From Clostridia bacterium (GTDB lineage: Bacteria > Bacillota > Clostridia > Lachnospirales > Lachnospiraceae): DNA of 64,000 nt. Positions 33,437 through 41,451 of this stretch are shown here, piece after piece. The stretch spans positions 62,001 to 126,000 of the forward strand of contig CAJTHL010000007.1 in NCBI GenBank assembly GCA_910576205.1, in the 5' to 3' direction. The stretch's first letter is position 1. Every line of letters starts with the position of its first letter. Made by a program: the position numbers and the translations under genes. Under the pieces are notes generated by a model, which searched no databases, was not told the origin of the DNA, and saw only the letters and a program-made list of their open reading frames with translations.

Positions 33437-35266
33437 TTAGTATTTGCTGTTATTGTCCCCAACAAAGGGCTGATATCCCGCACTGTAATCAACAGAGGGT
33501 GCATAATCCTGCTGAACCGGCTGCTGCATGGGCTCATCGTCATATGCATAGGAGGATGTAATGCTGTCTGAACGCAGTTTGAATCTTCCTACCAGATTCT
33601 TCAGCAGCGCTGCCTGGCTGGAAAGCTCCTCGCTGGCTGCCGCACTCTCCTCTGCCGTAGCGGAGTTGGTCTGTACCACGCTGGAAATCTGATCGATTCC
33701 CTGGGTTACCTCCTGGATGGAAGTAGACTGCTCGTTGGTAGCCTGGGAAATCTTCTGCACCACATCTACTGCAATCTTGGTGCTCTCCACAGTTTCCAGC
33801 AGGGCGCTTGCGGTGTTGTCTGCAATCCTGGTACCATTCTCCACCGCCTGGATGGAACCCTCGATAAGAGCCGTGGTGTTGCTGGCTGCCTCCGCACTCT
33901 TGGAAGCCAGATTACGCACCTCATCAGCCACAACCGCAAAGCCTTTGCCTGCGGATCCGGCACGGGCAGCCTCTACAGCCGCATTCAGCGCCAGAATATT
34001 TGTCTGGAATGCAATATCCTCAATAGTCTTTATAATCTTGCCAATCTCGTTGGAGCTCTGGCTGATCTCTGACATAGCAGCGATCATATCCTGCATCCTC
34101 TGGTTGGAAAGGGTCAGCTCCTCGCCTGCTTTTCCCACCTGCTCGCTGGCAGTTCTGGAATGCTCCGCTGTCTGAATTACCTTTTCATTGATCTCATTGA
34201 TCGCCGCAGCAAGCTGCTCCACAGAGCTTGCCTGCTCTGTAGCTCCCTGGGAAAGGGCCTGCGCACCGGAGGATACCTGATCGGCTCCGCTGGACACCTG
34301 ATCGGAAGCCTCGTTGATCCTGCCAAGGGTAGAGCTTAAGTTTGAATTCATCTCACGAATAGAGGACAGAAGCGGCGCAAAATCGCCAACATAGTACTGC
34401 TCTGCCTCTGTACGCACATTGAAGTTTCCTTTTGCCATCTCACGCATCAGACGGTTCAAATCGCTAATCATGGCATCAAGGGCCTTAAAGGTATCCCGGA
34501 AGCTGTTAACCAGAGTTCCGACCTCATCCCTTCCGTCATAGGTCAGATCACTTTTAATATTACCCATGGACAGGTTCTGGGCTGCTACCTCCACTTCCTT
34601 AATCGGCCGTACAATGGAAGCCGTTACCTGGATGCTGATAAAGAGGGCCAGGATAATGGCAACCACCAGCAATGCCACAAGGGCTATAATAGAGATGTTT
34701 GTAGAACGAAGGCTGTCACTCATAGTCTGGGCTTCCAGCACGCCCGTATCGGAATCCAGTTCTGTAGCAAATTCAATAAACTTCTCCAGACCTGGCGTAC
34801 ACTCTTCCACAATCAGACGCTCCGCCTCAGTCATAGTCCCCGATGCCGGCGCATTCGCTTCGCTTTGAAGCGCCGCTATAACCTTTTCCCCAACGGTAAT
34901 CCAGTCCTCCATGGAATCGGAAAATTCATTTACATGAGAGGCGTCCAGAATTCCCAGACTCTTCAAGCTTGCAACATCCTGGCGCATGGTGGAAATCAGC
35001 TCGTTTACTTTTCTGATATTCGCATCATATGTAGAGGCATCCTTGGAAATCGCCATATCCCGAAGGATTCTTGCTGCCATGTTCGTGTTAATCCGGGTGG
35101 CACGCACATATCCCCTGGCTGTCATAACACCGGTTGAAAACTCATTCAGATTCGTATTTGCTTTGCTCAGCTGCGTGATTGAAAACAATGTGGTAATCAC
35201 GGTGAGTGCCAGAACAAGTGCATAACTCACTAAGAGTCTGTTTTTGATTTTCAAATTCTTTAACAT
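33437..35266 (-). CDS. Methyl-accepting chemotaxis protein 1
   Basis: Membrane chemoreceptor, 609 residues from the ATG at 35266, which has AAGGAGAAAGAG before it; the track's longer frame adds eight residues without a site. Layout: TM1 near 8-30, an extracellular four-helix-like sensor domain with [16 protein letters not shown]2 near 190-212, HAMP, and a long cytoplasmic coiled coil. The signalling tip reads [37 protein letters not shown]. The C-terminus lacks a CheR-docking pentapeptide. It has its own promoter (35338-35366). It is a close paralogue of MCP2 in the cytoplasmic half, indicating tandem duplication with divergence of the sensor domain. Confidence 0.93.
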   Translation of the reverse strand: MLKNLKIKNRLLVSYALVLALTVITTLFSITQLSKANTNLNEFSTGVMTARGYVRATRINTNMAARILRDMAISKDASTYDANIRKVNELISTMRQDVASLKSLGILDASHVNEFSDSMEDWITVGEKVIAALQSEANAPASGTMTEAERLIVEECTPGLEKFIEFATELDSDTGVLEAQTMSDSLRSTNISIIALVALLVVAIILALFISIQVTASIVRPIKEVEVAAQNLSMGNIKSDLTYDGRDEVGTLVNSFRDTFKALDAMISDLNRLMREMAKGNFNVRTEAEQYYVGDFAPLLSSIREMNSNLSSTLGRINEASDQVSSGADQVSSGAQALSQGATEQASSVEQLAAAINEINEKVIQTAEHSRTASEQVGKAGEELTLSNQRMQDMIAAMSEISQSSNEIGKIIKTIEDIAFQTNILALNAAVEAARAGSAGKGFAVVADEVRNLASKSAEAASNTTALIEGSIQAVENGTRIADNTASALLETVESTKIAVDVVQKISQATNEQSTSIQEVTQGIDQISSVVQTNSATAEESAAASEELSSQAALLKNLVGRFKLRSDSITSSYAYDDEPMQQPVQQDYAPSVDYSAGYQPFVGDNNSKY

Positions 35267-35337
35267 CTCTTTCTCCTTCTTTTCTTGCATAATTTGCAGT
35301 TTGTTGTCTATAATCAGTTTACTTACTGCCTTATTCT

Positions 35338-35366
35338 ATCATATCTCTAATATGACGAAATGTCTA
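35338..35366 (-). promoter_or_regulatory. sigma-A-type promoter for MCP1
   Basis: On the minus strand: TAGACA (35366-35361), 17-base spacer, TATGAT (35343-35338). No convincing sigma-28 boxes were found in 35267-35401. Confidence 0.45.
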
Positions 35367-35401
35367 TAGGAATCCTCATAAATTTGTCGAAAAATTGTAT
35401 T

Positions 35402-37066
35402 TTAATCCCGGCGCAGTCTGAATTTACCTGTCAGCGCCTTAAGCATCTGGGACTGGCTTGCAAGTTCCTCGCTGGCCGCAGCGCTTTCCTGGGAAGTAGC
35501 GGAGTTTGTCTGGATTACGCTGGAGATCTGATCCACGCCCTGCGTAATCTCCTGAATGGAATTTGCCTGGAACTGTGCCGCCTCGGTGATCTTGCCTACC
35601 AGCTCCACCGCATTCTTTGTACTTTCCACAGTGGACATAAGGGCTTCCGCCGTGCTGTCCGCAATCTTTGTTCCGTTCTCCACTGCCTGCAGGGAGCTTT
35701 CAATCAGAAGCGTGGTATTTTGCGCCGCCTCCGCGCTCTTGGACGCCAGGTTCCGTACCTCGTCGGCAACCACCGCAAAGCCCTTGCCTGCAGATCCCGC
35801 ACGGGCAGCCTCCACGGCCGCGTTCAGCGCCAGGATATTTGTCTGAAATGCGATATCCTCAATGGTCTTGATAATCTTTCCGATCTCGCCGGACTTCTCA
35901 CTGATTTCGGACATAGCCGCAATCATTTCCTCCATCTTCTGGTTGGAAAGGGTCAGATCCGCGCCTGCGTTGTCCACCTGCTCACTGGCCAGTTTTGCAT
36001 TCTCAGAAGTGGTCTTCACCTGCTGGGAAATCTCATTGATGGATGCCGCCAGCTCTTCAATGGCGCTGGCCTGCTCTGTGGCGCCCTGGGAAAGTCCCTG
36101 TGCTCCGGAGGAAACCTGATCGGAACCGCTGGCCACCTGGTCGCTTACATCATTAATCTGAATCAATGTGGAGCTTAAATTCTTATTCATCTTGCGGATA
36201 GAGGTAAGTATGGGAGCGAAATCACCTACATAGCTCTGCTCTGCCCTGGTTCTGATATCGAAATCGCCGGCTGCCATCTGATCCATGAGATAAGAAATGT
36301 CTGCAACCACTGCGGAAAGCCCCTCACAGGTTTTGCGGAATCTGTCTGCCAGCACGCCCAGCTCATCCCCGGATTCATAATTAATCACCGTCTGAAGCCG
36401 CCCATTGGAGATATCCTCTGCCACATCTTCCAGTTCTGAAATCGGGCCTGTGAGTCCCTTATCCAGAATCATTACCACCACAACTGCTATCAGAATACCC
36501 ACCAGAAGGAGGATAAGCAGAAACAGGGTTGTACTGCTTGTACGGTTTGCAATATATTCATTGGAATCTTTCGCCTGATTGCTTGCCTCCTGGTATATGG
36601 CGTCTGCCGCCTGGGAGCACTCTTCAAATACAGACTGAAAATCTCCCAGCAGAATGCGCTGGGCCGCCTCCCAGTTTCCTTCCTCCATATAGCCCATGGC
36701 CTCTCCAATCAAGGATACTGCCTTGTTGCTGCCATTCTCCAGGGTCATGGCAGACTGGGATTTTGACTTGGATTGCATGGTCTTGATGGCTGTGGACGCC
36801 TTCTCAGCGCTGGCGTTGATTTTGTCAACGTATTTTCCCAGATCCTTCTCAGCGGTAGCCGCAAACAGATATCCCTGAACCGTATAGATTTCCTTGGAAA
36901 TCTTAAGGGCATCCGTCGCCGTTATGAAGGGCTCCTCATACATTTTATTGGCCCTCCCCCCCACCTCTCGCTGCGCGCTTATGGACAGACCTACCAAAAT
37001 AACACTGATGAGTATAATACATCCAAAAGATACCGCCAGTTTTTGTGAAATCTTCAAGTTTTTCAT
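35402..37066 (-). CDS. Methyl-accepting chemotaxis protein 2
   Basis: 554-residue chemoreceptor. TM1 is near 10-30, a periplasm-side four-helix-bundle-type sensor follows ([19 protein letters not shown] resembles the 4HB_MCP_1 class), TM2 is near 185-207 ([21 protein letters not shown]), then HAMP and the methylation and signalling coiled coil with the conserved tip [20 protein letters not shown]. The cytoplasmic part is nearly identical to MCP1 in many stretches. It begins four bases after the nucleotidyltransferase-like gene stop, so it is in that transcript. No C-terminal CheR-binding pentapeptide. Confidence 0.93.
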   Translation of the reverse strand: MKNLKISQKLAVSFGCIILISVILVGLSISAQREVGGRANKMYEEPFITATDALKISKEIYTVQGYLFAATAEKDLGKYVDKINASAEKASTAIKTMQSKSKSQSAMTLENGSNKAVSLIGEAMGYMEEGNWEAAQRILLGDFQSVFEECSQAADAIYQEASNQAKDSNEYIANRTSSTTLFLLILLLVGILIAVVVVMILDKGLTGPISELEDVAEDISNGRLQTVINYESGDELGVLADRFRKTCEGLSAVVADISYLMDQMAAGDFDIRTRAEQSYVGDFAPILTSIRKMNKNLSSTLIQINDVSDQVASGSDQVSSGAQGLSQGATEQASAIEELAASINEISQQVKTTSENAKLASEQVDNAGADLTLSNQKMEEMIAAMSEISEKSGEIGKIIKTIEDIAFQTNILALNAAVEAARAGSAGKGFAVVADEVRNLASKSAEAAQNTTLLIESSLQAVENGTKIADSTAEALMSTVESTKNAVELVGKITEAAQFQANSIQEITQGVDQISSVIQTNSATSQESAAASEELASQSQMLKALTGKFRLRRD

Positions 37067-37070
37067 ACCG

Positions 37071-38282
37071 TTATTCCATCCTTATATTATTTTTCTGTCC
37101 TCCCCGCAAGCTGCTGAGTTGACTTTTTATTTGATGAAGCTTTTCTTTTCCCTTTTCCAGATTTCTTTTCCACGACTGCTTCCCCATGGAAATCCCCACT
37201 CTCCACCACCGAATCAACAAATAAGCCGGATATAGAAAGGGGAGCTTCTTCAAAACCGGAAACAGAGTCTCCATGTATTCCCTCGGAGGAAACATCCATT
37301 CCTTTTTTTTTTCGAGCCATTCACTCTTTCTGTCTCTTTTATAAAAATCCGCCACATCCTTTATTAGCGGAAGTATTTTTCCACTGAGCTCCCGTCCCTT
37401 TTCACCCTTTGAGAAAATATAGGTTTCCATGGCGTTGTAAATATCCATCTGTTCGCTGACGCCATTGCCAAACCAGATATCCCCCAGCTCCAGAAGATGC
37501 TCTGAAAATTCCAGAAGTTTGTATTTCTTCAGAATTTTCTCTATATGGGGCCAGCTCAGTTCCTCCCCATATTTCTTTTCATACAGCCAGAAATCCAGCA
37601 CAGAGCGCACGCCCATCCGGCCAAGGGCATATTCATTTGCCGATTTGCCCACCATATAGATATACGCTTCCTCTTTGTCCAGGCGTCTGAGATGCCGACG
37701 CCCCTCCGCCTTGGGAAACATCCACAAGGGCGAATCAAAAAACCGTTCCAGCTTTTTATTGACGAACCGTACCTTGTCGTAGACAGCCACATAGACCCCG
37801 GGAATCTTATAATACAGAAGTCCCTCGTCCTCCCTGTTTTCACAGGGCTCATAGTTCAGACTTCTCATGATCCCGTCTATGCGGGAAATCTCCTTTTTCT
37901 GTACCCAGACCCGGATGCGTCCCATCTTTCTCATCTCTTTGTGGGGATAGAGATCCCTAAGAGACGTCCCATCCAGGATCATAGATGGAATCCGGTTTTT
38001 TTCAAGTTGTCCGATAAGCGCCTCCTGGGCGCTCTCATAAACCGGAACATTTTTCAATTCCTTCTGATAGCTCTCAAAAAACTGTTCCCTGGCGGTCTTG
38101 TCAATATCCACACCCGCTCCCAAAACGCTTACATACAACAGGCTGGCCACCTGGTTGGTTTCCGCAAGCTGGTACATACTCCTCCAGGATATCTGCGAGC
38201 TTGACAATATGGGAGCCTTCTTTTGATTTATGATGGCCGCCACCATCATAAGAAGATACCGGCGTTCCTGCTGCAATACCAT
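37071..38282 (-). CDS. Nucleotidyltransferase-fold protein (NTP_transf_5-like) with altered active site
   Basis: 403 residues from the ATG at 38282, behind AAAGAGG; a longer frame starts in the upstream terminator. The segment [28 protein letters not shown] (about 100-127) aligns by eye to the family's L-K-G-...-Y-P-...-R-x-M-G-D-I-D-L-L-V core. The metal-binding Asp-x-Asp is replaced by Arg-x-Arg (GRIRVWV, 121-127), so catalysis by the usual mechanism looks lost. The C-terminal half is basic and unassigned. The gene lies between a FliD-like gene and a chemoreceptor in one transcript. It may be a structural or regulatory relic. Family assignment is moderate. Confidence 0.6.
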   Translation of the reverse strand: MVLQQERRYLLMMVAAIINQKKAPILSSSQISWRSMYQLAETNQVASLLYVSVLGAGVDIDKTAREQFFESYQKELKNVPVYESAQEALIGQLEKNRIPSMILDGTSLRDLYPHKEMRKMGRIRVWVQKKEISRIDGIMRSLNYEPCENREDEGLLYYKIPGVYVAVYDKVRFVNKKLERFFDSPLWMFPKAEGRRHLRRLDKEEAYIYMVGKSANEYALGRMGVRSVLDFWLYEKKYGEELSWPHIEKILKKYKLLEFSEHLLELGDIWFGNGVSEQMDIYNAMETYIFSKGEKGRELSGKILPLIKDVADFYKRDRKSEWLEKKKEWMFPPREYMETLFPVLKKLPFLYPAYLLIRWWRVGISMGKQSWKRNLEKGKEKLHQIKSQLSSLRGGQKNNIRME

Positions 38283-38301
38283 CAAAGAAACCTCTTTCCC
38301 C

Positions 38302-38330
38302 AAGAAAAAGGGCCGTTTCCCCGACCCTTT
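38302..38330 (-). terminator. Intrinsic terminator after the FliD-like gene
   Basis: 9-bp arms (38330-38322 with 38315-38307, one G-T pair), a 6-base loop, and U-rich sequence after it on the minus strand. It lies only 20 bases before the next gene's start, so some readthrough must feed that gene. Confidence 0.7.
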
Positions 38331-38336
38331 TGCCTT

Positions 38337-39665
38337 TTATACCAGATAATCCATCATCAGCCCAAGAGCCATATAGTTGCTCAGGTTGTGAGCGCCCGCT
38401 CTGGAAAAGGAGTTCAGGAAGTGGTAATTATCTGTCATCATAAGGCTTGATGTCTTTTGGTTCAGATCATACTGCAAGAGGCTTGCGGAATTTGTCTGAA
38501 GTCCGCTGCCTGCCTTGTTGTATGCTGTCTGTGCCAGGCCGTTCTGCCCGGAAATTATGTCGTTTACCAGCCCCGGCTCTTTCTTCAGATTTTTTGCCAG
38601 AACCTCTTTATCCAGGCTCAGAGTCCCGTCGTCGTTTCTGGTGATCCCAGCTTTCTCCAGGGATTGTGTGGAACCAATGCCCCGGACCAGATTGCGAAGC
38701 TGGTTCGTTACGCCCGGACCTTTATCCGTATTCCTTCCCAGCAGCTCTATGGCATTATTGTAACTCTTCACCAGATCTTCCACTGCGGAAATAATTTTGT
38801 CGCTGTCTGCCTGGGGAGAGATCGCTGCCTTTCCCTCACCCTTAAGCGTAGCGCTTACCCTTCCATAGTCCAGGCTTACCTTATTGTCCGAGGAGGTATA
38901 ATCCTGGGTGTACCCATACCGGCTCACCGAGTATCTGGCGTCCTGGGCTGCCTGGGATGTCTCGCTTAAGCCTTTGAATTCCCCGGTGCTTCCGCTTAAC
39001 GAAAAGGTGTTTCCGGCTCCTGTATTCTTTCCCGTAAGCTGAAGCGCCACCTTACCGTCCTTTTCCACAACGCTTGCCTGCACATCCCCCTTTGCTTGAT
39101 TGATCTGCCTGGCAGCCTCCGTCAGCATTTCCTTGTTTGTCCGGGTAATCCCTTTCTCATTTTTCGCGTCCACGCTGACATTTATGGAAGATACGCCTCC
39201 GGAAGCTTTCTGCGACTGAATGGTGAAATCCATACCGGAGGTGACTCTTGACGAAGCGGACAGACTTTCACTCTGATTCATCTGTGCCTTTGCCACCTGC
39301 TTTACATCCACGGTCAGATCTTTCACCGCCGCCGCGCTGTATCTGCCTTCCGCTGTCAAAACGGACTCATCCGTGCTGCCCATAACAAGAGCGTTTGCCG
39401 CGCCGGAAGAATTCGACCCACGCAGCGTATTCGCCGACTGCATCAAATCCGACATGGAGCTATTATAATCCTTTAGGAAGCTCATACCGGAAGCGCTGTA
39501 GGTTCCCCTGCTGCCATTATAGCTGCTAACCCGCGGCACCGGCTGAACTTTCTGATGATTTATCTGGTTTCTCTGCAGAGCCTGCTGCAGTCTGAGCTGA
39601 TTGATAGTTGACGAATAGTTCATATAGCTGTTCATATAGGAAGAACTGATTCCCCCAACTGCCAT
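38337..39665 (-). CDS. Short FliD-like (hook-associated protein 2-like) protein
   Basis: 442 residues from the ATG at 39665, which has AGAGGTGAAGG before it; the longer frame crosses the promoter. The N-terminus MAVGGISSSYMNSYMNYSSTINQLRLQQAL is Ser/Asn/Gln-rich and helical like axial flagellar proteins. The middle has FliD-like units (AKAQMNQSESLSASSRV; a VSVDAKNEKGITRTNKEML insert). The C-terminal part VEDLVKSYNNAIELL...LRNLVRGIG...LSLDKEVLAKNL resembles FliD_C. The usual FliD is encoded nearby (41452-43857), so this is a paralogue without the large outer domains. It could be a second cap or a minor axial protein. No other family fits. Confidence 0.6.
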   Translation of the reverse strand: MAVGGISSSYMNSYMNYSSTINQLRLQQALQRNQINHQKVQPVPRVSSYNGSRGTYSASGMSFLKDYNSSMSDLMQSANTLRGSNSSGAANALVMGSTDESVLTAEGRYSAAAVKDLTVDVKQVAKAQMNQSESLSASSRVTSGMDFTIQSQKASGGVSSINVSVDAKNEKGITRTNKEMLTEAARQINQAKGDVQASVVEKDGKVALQLTGKNTGAGNTFSLSGSTGEFKGLSETSQAAQDARYSVSRYGYTQDYTSSDNKVSLDYGRVSATLKGEGKAAISPQADSDKIISAVEDLVKSYNNAIELLGRNTDKGPGVTNQLRNLVRGIGSTQSLEKAGITRNDDGTLSLDKEVLAKNLKKEPGLVNDIISGQNGLAQTAYNKAGSGLQTNSASLLQYDLNQKTSSLMMTDNYHFLNSFSRAGAHNLSNYMALGLMMDYLV

Positions 39666-39718
39666 ATCCTTCACCTCTTTCTCAGAGTACTCTAAATTTT
39701 TAGATACCCCTATGTTAT

Positions 39719-39745
39719 ATATCGGATATCCCCAAACAAAAATAA
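39719..39745 (-). promoter_or_regulatory. Possible sigma-28-type promoter for the FliD-like gene
   Basis: On the minus strand: TTAT (39745-39742), 15-base spacer, TCCGATAT (39726-39719). The -10 box is close to GCCGATAT; the -35 box is poor. Confidence 0.4.
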
Positions 39746-39764
39746 CAATCTCCAATTAAAAAAG

Positions 39765-40520
39765 TTATTTTTTTTGTCGATTTTTCTCTTCCCGAAGCTG
39801 CCGGATACGCCGTTCCTCGTAAATATCCAGCGCCTTAGAGCTGTAGCCCGCCCGCTTCCTGTCAGAGACCAGCACGCCTTCTACCAGGGTCAGCACCCTT
39901 TTGTGCATAATGTTTACAAGCTCCGGAGAATGGCAACTCACAATCACCGTAACGCCCTTTCTGTTGATCTCATCCAGCAGACACATCATGTCCCAGGCCC
40001 TGTCCCCATCCAGGTTTGCCGTAGGCTCATCCGCCAGGATAATCTGCGGATCCGTTACCAGGGCTCTGGCCAGCAGCACCCGGGCTTCTTCCCCCACAGA
40101 AAGCTCCCGGGGATAGAATTCTGCCTTGGAGGCCATCCCTACGCGCCCCAGGGCTTCCAGGATTTTTCCCCTGCTTTTCCGGCGGGAGTATCCGCTGGAG
40201 CGAAGGGCCAGAAGAATGTTTTCGTAAACGGTACGATCCTGGAGACATCCCATATCCGCCTGCATGATTCCAAATTTTCTCCGGAAAAACGGCACCTCTC
40301 TCGCCCTCAGGCTGCCTGCGTCCACCCCGTCCACCAGGATTTTTCCTTCCGTGATTTCTGTCTGCCTGCTGAGGAGCTTCAAGATGCTGGATTTCCCTAC
40401 CCCGCTTCTCCCTATGAGAAACACAAATTCCCCCTTCTCCACAGAAAAAGAAACATCCTCCAGGACAAGGTCCTCATCGTCAAATATTTTTGTCACATGG
40501 TCAAAAACAATCTGGGGCAT
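39765..40520 (-). CDS. FtsE-like ABC ATPase, orphan in the motility cluster
   Basis: 251-residue single ATPase domain. Walker A GRSGVGKSS (37-45), Walker B and D-loop ILADEPTANLD (161-171) and H-loop SCHSPE are intact. The signature is LSVGEE (140-145) in place of the family's LSGGEQ. The N-terminal half resembles FtsE (IVFDHVTKIFDDEDLVLEDVSFSV, FLIGRSGVGKSSIL). No FtsX-like permease is adjacent. It sits between the fliD-fliS-fliT unit and the FliD-like gene, after a terminator, with GAGGTAGCGGCC before the start. It may have a partner elsewhere or act without a transporter. A duplicated FtsE recruited to another job is an inference. Confidence 0.75.
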   Translation of the reverse strand: MPQIVFDHVTKIFDDEDLVLEDVSFSVEKGEFVFLIGRSGVGKSSILKLLSRQTEITEGKILVDGVDAGSLRAREVPFFRRKFGIMQADMGCLQDRTVYENILLALRSSGYSRRKSRGKILEALGRVGMASKAEFYPRELSVGEEARVLLARALVTDPQIILADEPTANLDGDRAWDMMCLLDEINRKGVTVIVSCHSPELVNIMHKRVLTLVEGVLVSDRKRAGYSSKALDIYEERRIRQLREEKNRQKK

Positions 40521-40569
40521 GGCCGCTACCTCACATTATACACTCTCTTAAATTTTACAATACTTCTTG

Positions 40570-40604
40570 AAAAAAAGAAAGAGCGAATTGTTAAATCCGC
40601 TCTT
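40570..40604 (-). terminator. Intrinsic terminator of the fliD-fliS-fliT-like operon
   Basis: AAGAGCG/CGCTCTT arms (40604-40598 with 40585-40579) followed on the minus strand by a U-rich run (40578-40570). Confidence 0.85.
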
Positions 40605-40623
40605 GTGTTCTCTGGATAGATTG

Positions 40624-41028
40624 TCAGCGTTTCCCATAAAAGGAATCCTTTCCAGCCAGCTTTGTACTGATAGCCCGGTCCAGCTCCACAATCTTGCTCC
40701 TAATATTTTTATTGTTTTGTCCTATCTCTCCGATTTTCCTCTTCTCAAAGGGATCCCCCTCTGCAGCCTCACGGTCACCCTTTAAGAGGGCCTGTATCTC
40801 CTCTTTTTCTTCTCTGCCTGCGCATCCCAGAAGAGTAAGGATACTCTGCTCGCTCCTGGAAAGATTATTGATCTCATCCTGGCGCATCCCAAGAAGCATC
40901 TGTACGGATACCCGGTCATCCCTTGACAGGGCGTCCGCAATCTCTCTGGTCACCTGTAGCACCTCATTCAACACCCGGTACCGGCCCTGGGCCTGTATCA
41001 GAATTTCTGTCCACAATTCCTGTGCCAT
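40624..41028 (-). CDS. FliT/FlgN-like flagellar export chaperone
   Basis: 134 residues, all helical, with no signal or catalytic motif: LWTEILIQAQGRYRVLNEVLQVTREIADALSRDD, then LLGMRQDEINNLSRSEQSIL. Size, helical content and place directly after fliS suggest a FliT-type chaperone that keeps the cap protein FliD unfolded for export; FlgN, the chaperone of FlgK and FlgL, is the alternative. Sequence in these families is weakly conserved. The basic tail AISTKLAGKDSFYGKR is not informative. It starts 12 bases after fliS and ends just before the terminator. Confidence 0.6.
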   Translation of the reverse strand: MAQELWTEILIQAQGRYRVLNEVLQVTREIADALSRDDRVSVQMLLGMRQDEINNLSRSEQSILTLLGCAGREEKEEIQALLKGDREAAEGDPFEKRKIGEIGQNNKNIRSKIVELDRAISTKLAGKDSFYGKR

Positions 41029-41040
41029 GTTTTCTTCCTC

Positions 41041-41415
41041 TCAGTTATTGAGCATCTTACTGGCTTCCCGGAATGCCTCCCGCAATTCTTCTACCAGATG
41101 TTTCAGCTCCGCGATCACCTTGGGATTCCTGCCTGCGTTGATGCGGCCAATTTCATAGATGAAGAAATCATACATGGCGGACAGCTCCCGGCTAATGGGG
41201 TAGCTTCTGTCCAGAGTTGCCTTCAAATACTGGACGATCTCGCCGGATCTTGTCACAGACTGGCCAAAAAGGTCATAATCTTCTATTTCCAGCGCCAGCT
41301 CCGCCCTCCCAAGCCTCTTTACCAGTTCGTCAAACAACAGCAACAACATCTCACTGGCCGTCATCGTGTTGACGGACTGGGTTTTATATTGCTGATAAGC
41401 GTTCGCATTTGTCAT
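41041..41415 (-). CDS. fliS: Flagellin export chaperone FliS
   Basis: 124 residues, the normal size. The pattern NAYQQYKTQSVNTMTASEMLLLLFDELVKRL is the N-terminal FliS motif, with the helical bundle that wraps the disordered flagellin C-terminus. The remainder AYDFFIYEIGRINAGRNPKVIAE is typical as well. It lies 36 bases after fliD and is followed by the FliT-like chaperone gene. Flagellin itself is not encoded in the window. Confidence 0.92.
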   Translation of the reverse strand: MTNANAYQQYKTQSVNTMTASEMLLLLFDELVKRLGRAELALEIEDYDLFGQSVTRSGEIVQYLKATLDRSYPISRELSAMYDFFIYEIGRINAGRNPKVIAELKHLVEELREAFREASKMLNN

Positions 41416-41451
41416 TTACTCGGTATCCTTTCTTCACCTTTCCCCTTCCGG

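Noticed and set aside
40624..41028. FliT-like gene as FlgM
   Set aside because: Length and position after fliS fit an export chaperone, and no anti-sigma-28 pattern is visible.
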